Notes under the pieces: model-generated
Seen by the model: only the letters and a program-made list of their open reading frames with translations
The model's database searches: none
Told to the model about the DNA's origin: nothing
From: Nitrospinaceae bacterium
GTDB taxonomy: Bacteria; Nitrospinota; Nitrospinia; Nitrospinales; VA-1
Assembly (NCBI GenBank): GCA_029261675.1
Contig: JAJDBA010000233.1
Coordinates: forward strand, 1 to 13,373
Reading direction: 5' to 3'
DNA length: 13,373 nt
Program-made: the position numbers and the translations under genes
Shown: piece after piece, positions 11,876-13,373 of the stretch
Layout of the letters: every line of letters begins with the position of its first letter
Position numbering within the stretch: the stretch's first letter is position 1

Positions 11876-13373
11876 ATGTTATTTAATTCCTACCAGTTTA
11901 TTTTTCTCTTTCTCCCCATTACCTTGCTTGGTTTTCACTTAATTGGTAAGGAAGGCCATTATCGGACAGCTATTGCATGGTTAGTAGGAGCATCTTTATT
12001 TTTTTATGGGTGGTGGAATCCAGCTTATCTTGCATTAATTTTGTTTTCCATCGTATTCAACTATGGAGTTGGAACATCACTCGGACATACACCAAATAAT
12101 CCACAAAAAAAACCTATATTGTTTTTTGGTGTTGCTTCTAATCTTGGATTGCTTGGCTACTATAAATACGCGAACTTCCTTGTTGAAAATATAAATGCAA
12201 TTACAGGCGCAGAAATAGTACTAAATCAGATCATTCTCCCACTAGCGATCTCCTTCTTTACCTTTCAGCAAATTGCTTATCTGGTTGATGTTTATCGCGG
12301 TGAAGTTAAAGAACATAACTTTCTCCACTACTGTCTATTCGTCACTTTTTTTCCACAACTGATTGCTGGTCCCATTGTCCATCATAAGGAGATGCTTCCA
12401 CAGTTTGCACGGGCTATTACCTATCGCTTGCAGGCAAAACATCTTGCTGTTGGGTTTACCATTTTCGCCATCGGTTTATTCAAAAAGGTCGTATTAGCAG
12501 ATGGGATTGCTATTTATGCTACACCTGTGTTTGAAATTGCCGAATTTAATGTAGCCTTGACCTTTTTTGAGGCTTGGGGTGGAGCGCTGGCCTACAGCTT
12601 CCAGCTTTATTTCGATTTTTCCGGCTATTCAGATATGGCAATTGGGCTTGCGCGTATGTTCGGTGTTCGCTTGCCATTGAATTTCAATTCACCCTACAAG
12701 GCAATTTCAATTATTGATTTCTGGAGACGATGGCACCTCACCCTATCGCGCTTTTTTCGAGACTATCTTTATATTCCTCTTGGTGGACAAAAAAAAGGAG
12801 AGGTTCGACATCTCGCAAATCTGGCAACAACTATGTTACTTGGAGGGCTGTGGCATGGCGCGGGTTGGACTTTTGTTTTTTGGGGTGGGCTGCATGGCAT
12901 ATTTTTAGTAACTAATCATGTTTGGAGAAATACCAAAAGAAAAATACTAGGCTTCGAAAAAAAAGCCTCGCGAGTTGGCAAACTGACTAGCTGGATGATC
13001 ACCATGGTTGCGGTGGTGGTGGCCTGGGTTCCCTTTCGCGCTTCTAGCATTGAGGGTGCGAGCAATATCCTTACAGCCATGATGGGTATTAACGGTCGTT
13101 TATCACTGCCATCTTCATTAGCTGGAAGATTGGGTGAAATAGAACCTTGGCTCATAAAGCATGGAGTCCTATTTAACAAATTGTCTTATAATGGGATTTA
13201 TATTGACCCTAAAATAGTAATTTTGTGGATAGCATTATTACTGCTAATAGCAACTCTTTTTCCAAACACTCAACAACTACTTCATCGCTATCGTCCTGGT
13301 TTAAAGACTAATAAAAACGAATTCCCACGGTCGCGTTATCCTTGGGCAGAATGGAGGCCAACATTAACTTGGA
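11876..13373 (+). CDS. MBOAT-family O-acyltransferase (AlgI-like), partial at the 3' end
   Basis: The reading frame is open from the ATG at 11876 to the window edge (499 codons), preceded in frame by a TGA at 11867-11869, so the start is certain to within this ATG. The N-terminus M-L-F-N-S-Y-Q-F-I-F-L-F-L-P is typical of the AlgI/PatA/DltB-like group. Conserved features follow: F-F-P-Q-L-I-A-G-P-I-V, D-F-S-G-Y-S-D-M-A-I-G, N-F-N-S-P-Y-K-A, F-W-R-R-W-H-L-T-L-S (H287) and L-L-G-G-L-W-H-G-A-G-W with the invariant catalytic His327. It is a polytopic inner-membrane protein of about a dozen segments. It is inferred to pass acetyl groups across the membrane for O-acetylation of a secreted polysaccharide. 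Relatives are about 460-520 residues, so little is missing. The usual SGNH/AlgX-like partner, if present, would lie beyond the window. No clear ribosome site was seen. Confidence 0.92.
   Translation, partial: MLFNSYQFIFLFLPITLLGFHLIGKEGHYRTAIAWLVGASLFFYGWWNPAYLALILFSIVFNYGVGTSLGHTPNNPQKKPILFFGVASNLGLLGYYKYANFLVENINAITGAEIVLNQIILPLAISFFTFQQIAYLVDVYRGEVKEHNFLHYCLFVTFFPQLIAGPIVHHKEMLPQFARAITYRLQAKHLAVGFTIFAIGLFKKVVLADGIAIYATPVFEIAEFNVALTFFEAWGGALAYSFQLYFDFSGYSDMAIGLARMFGVRLPLNFNSPYKAISIIDFWRRWHLTLSRFFRDYLYIPLGGQKKGEVRHLANLATTMLLGGLWHGAGWTFVFWGGLHGIFLVTNHVWRNTKRKILGFEKKASRVGKLTSWMITMVAVVVAWVPFRASSIEGASNILTAMMGINGRLSLPSSLAGRLGEIEPWLIKHGVLFNKLSYNGIYIDPKIVILWIALLLLIATLFPNTQQLLHRYRPGLKTNKNEFPRSRYPWAEWRPTLTW

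Overview
The window looks like chromosomal DNA of a diderm (Gram-negative) bacterium of moderate GC. It carries the non-mevalonate isoprenoid genes dxr and ispF, the CDP-diacylglycerol synthase gene cdsA, and a Mla-type outer-membrane lipid transport operon. The lineage cannot be fixed from sequence alone. A deltaproteobacterial or Nitrospinota-like organism would fit, but this is only an impression. No tRNA, rRNA, CRISPR array or intact mobile element was seen.

Region 1 (about 58-3838, plus strand) is an envelope-precursor block: cdsA, dxr, ispF and a KAS II-like ketosynthase, closely spaced. The rseP protease gene that commonly follows dxr is not there. Region 2 (3839-4714, plus) is a short leader and a HAD-family hydrolase. 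Its stop overlaps by 4 bp the stop of a convergent pentapeptide-repeat gene (4711-5220, minus).

Region 3 (5299-11450, minus) reads as one long operon from a good sigma70-type promoter at about 11487-11514. Its order is RsbW-like kinase, STAS anti-anti-sigma/MlaB-like protein, MlaE permease, MlaF ATPase, MlaD MCE protein, TPR lipoprotein and GT-C glycosyltransferase. Several junctions overlap or are separated by only a few bases. The two longer gaps (STAS-mlaE and mlaF-mlaD, each about 95 nt) both contain hairpins. Physical coupling of a partner-switch kinase/STAS pair to a lipid-transport ABC system is the main biological point of interest.

Region 4 (11451-13373) is a 425-bp divergent spacer followed by an AlgI-like MBOAT O-acyltransferase on the plus strand that runs off the window end. 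The spacer holds a hairpin repeat and a 58-codon minus-strand frame that may be a gene remnant. It may be the edge of a surface-polysaccharide modification locus.

A short dispersed hairpin repeat, not explained by any gene, occurs three times, with a fourth degenerate candidate. Its core is CYCRC-TAGC-GYGRG followed by a GGCAAT-type tail. Stem differences between copies are compensatory. In two clear copies, and in the degenerate one, the TAG in the loop is the stop codon of the gene (dxr, the STAS gene, the ketosynthase gene).
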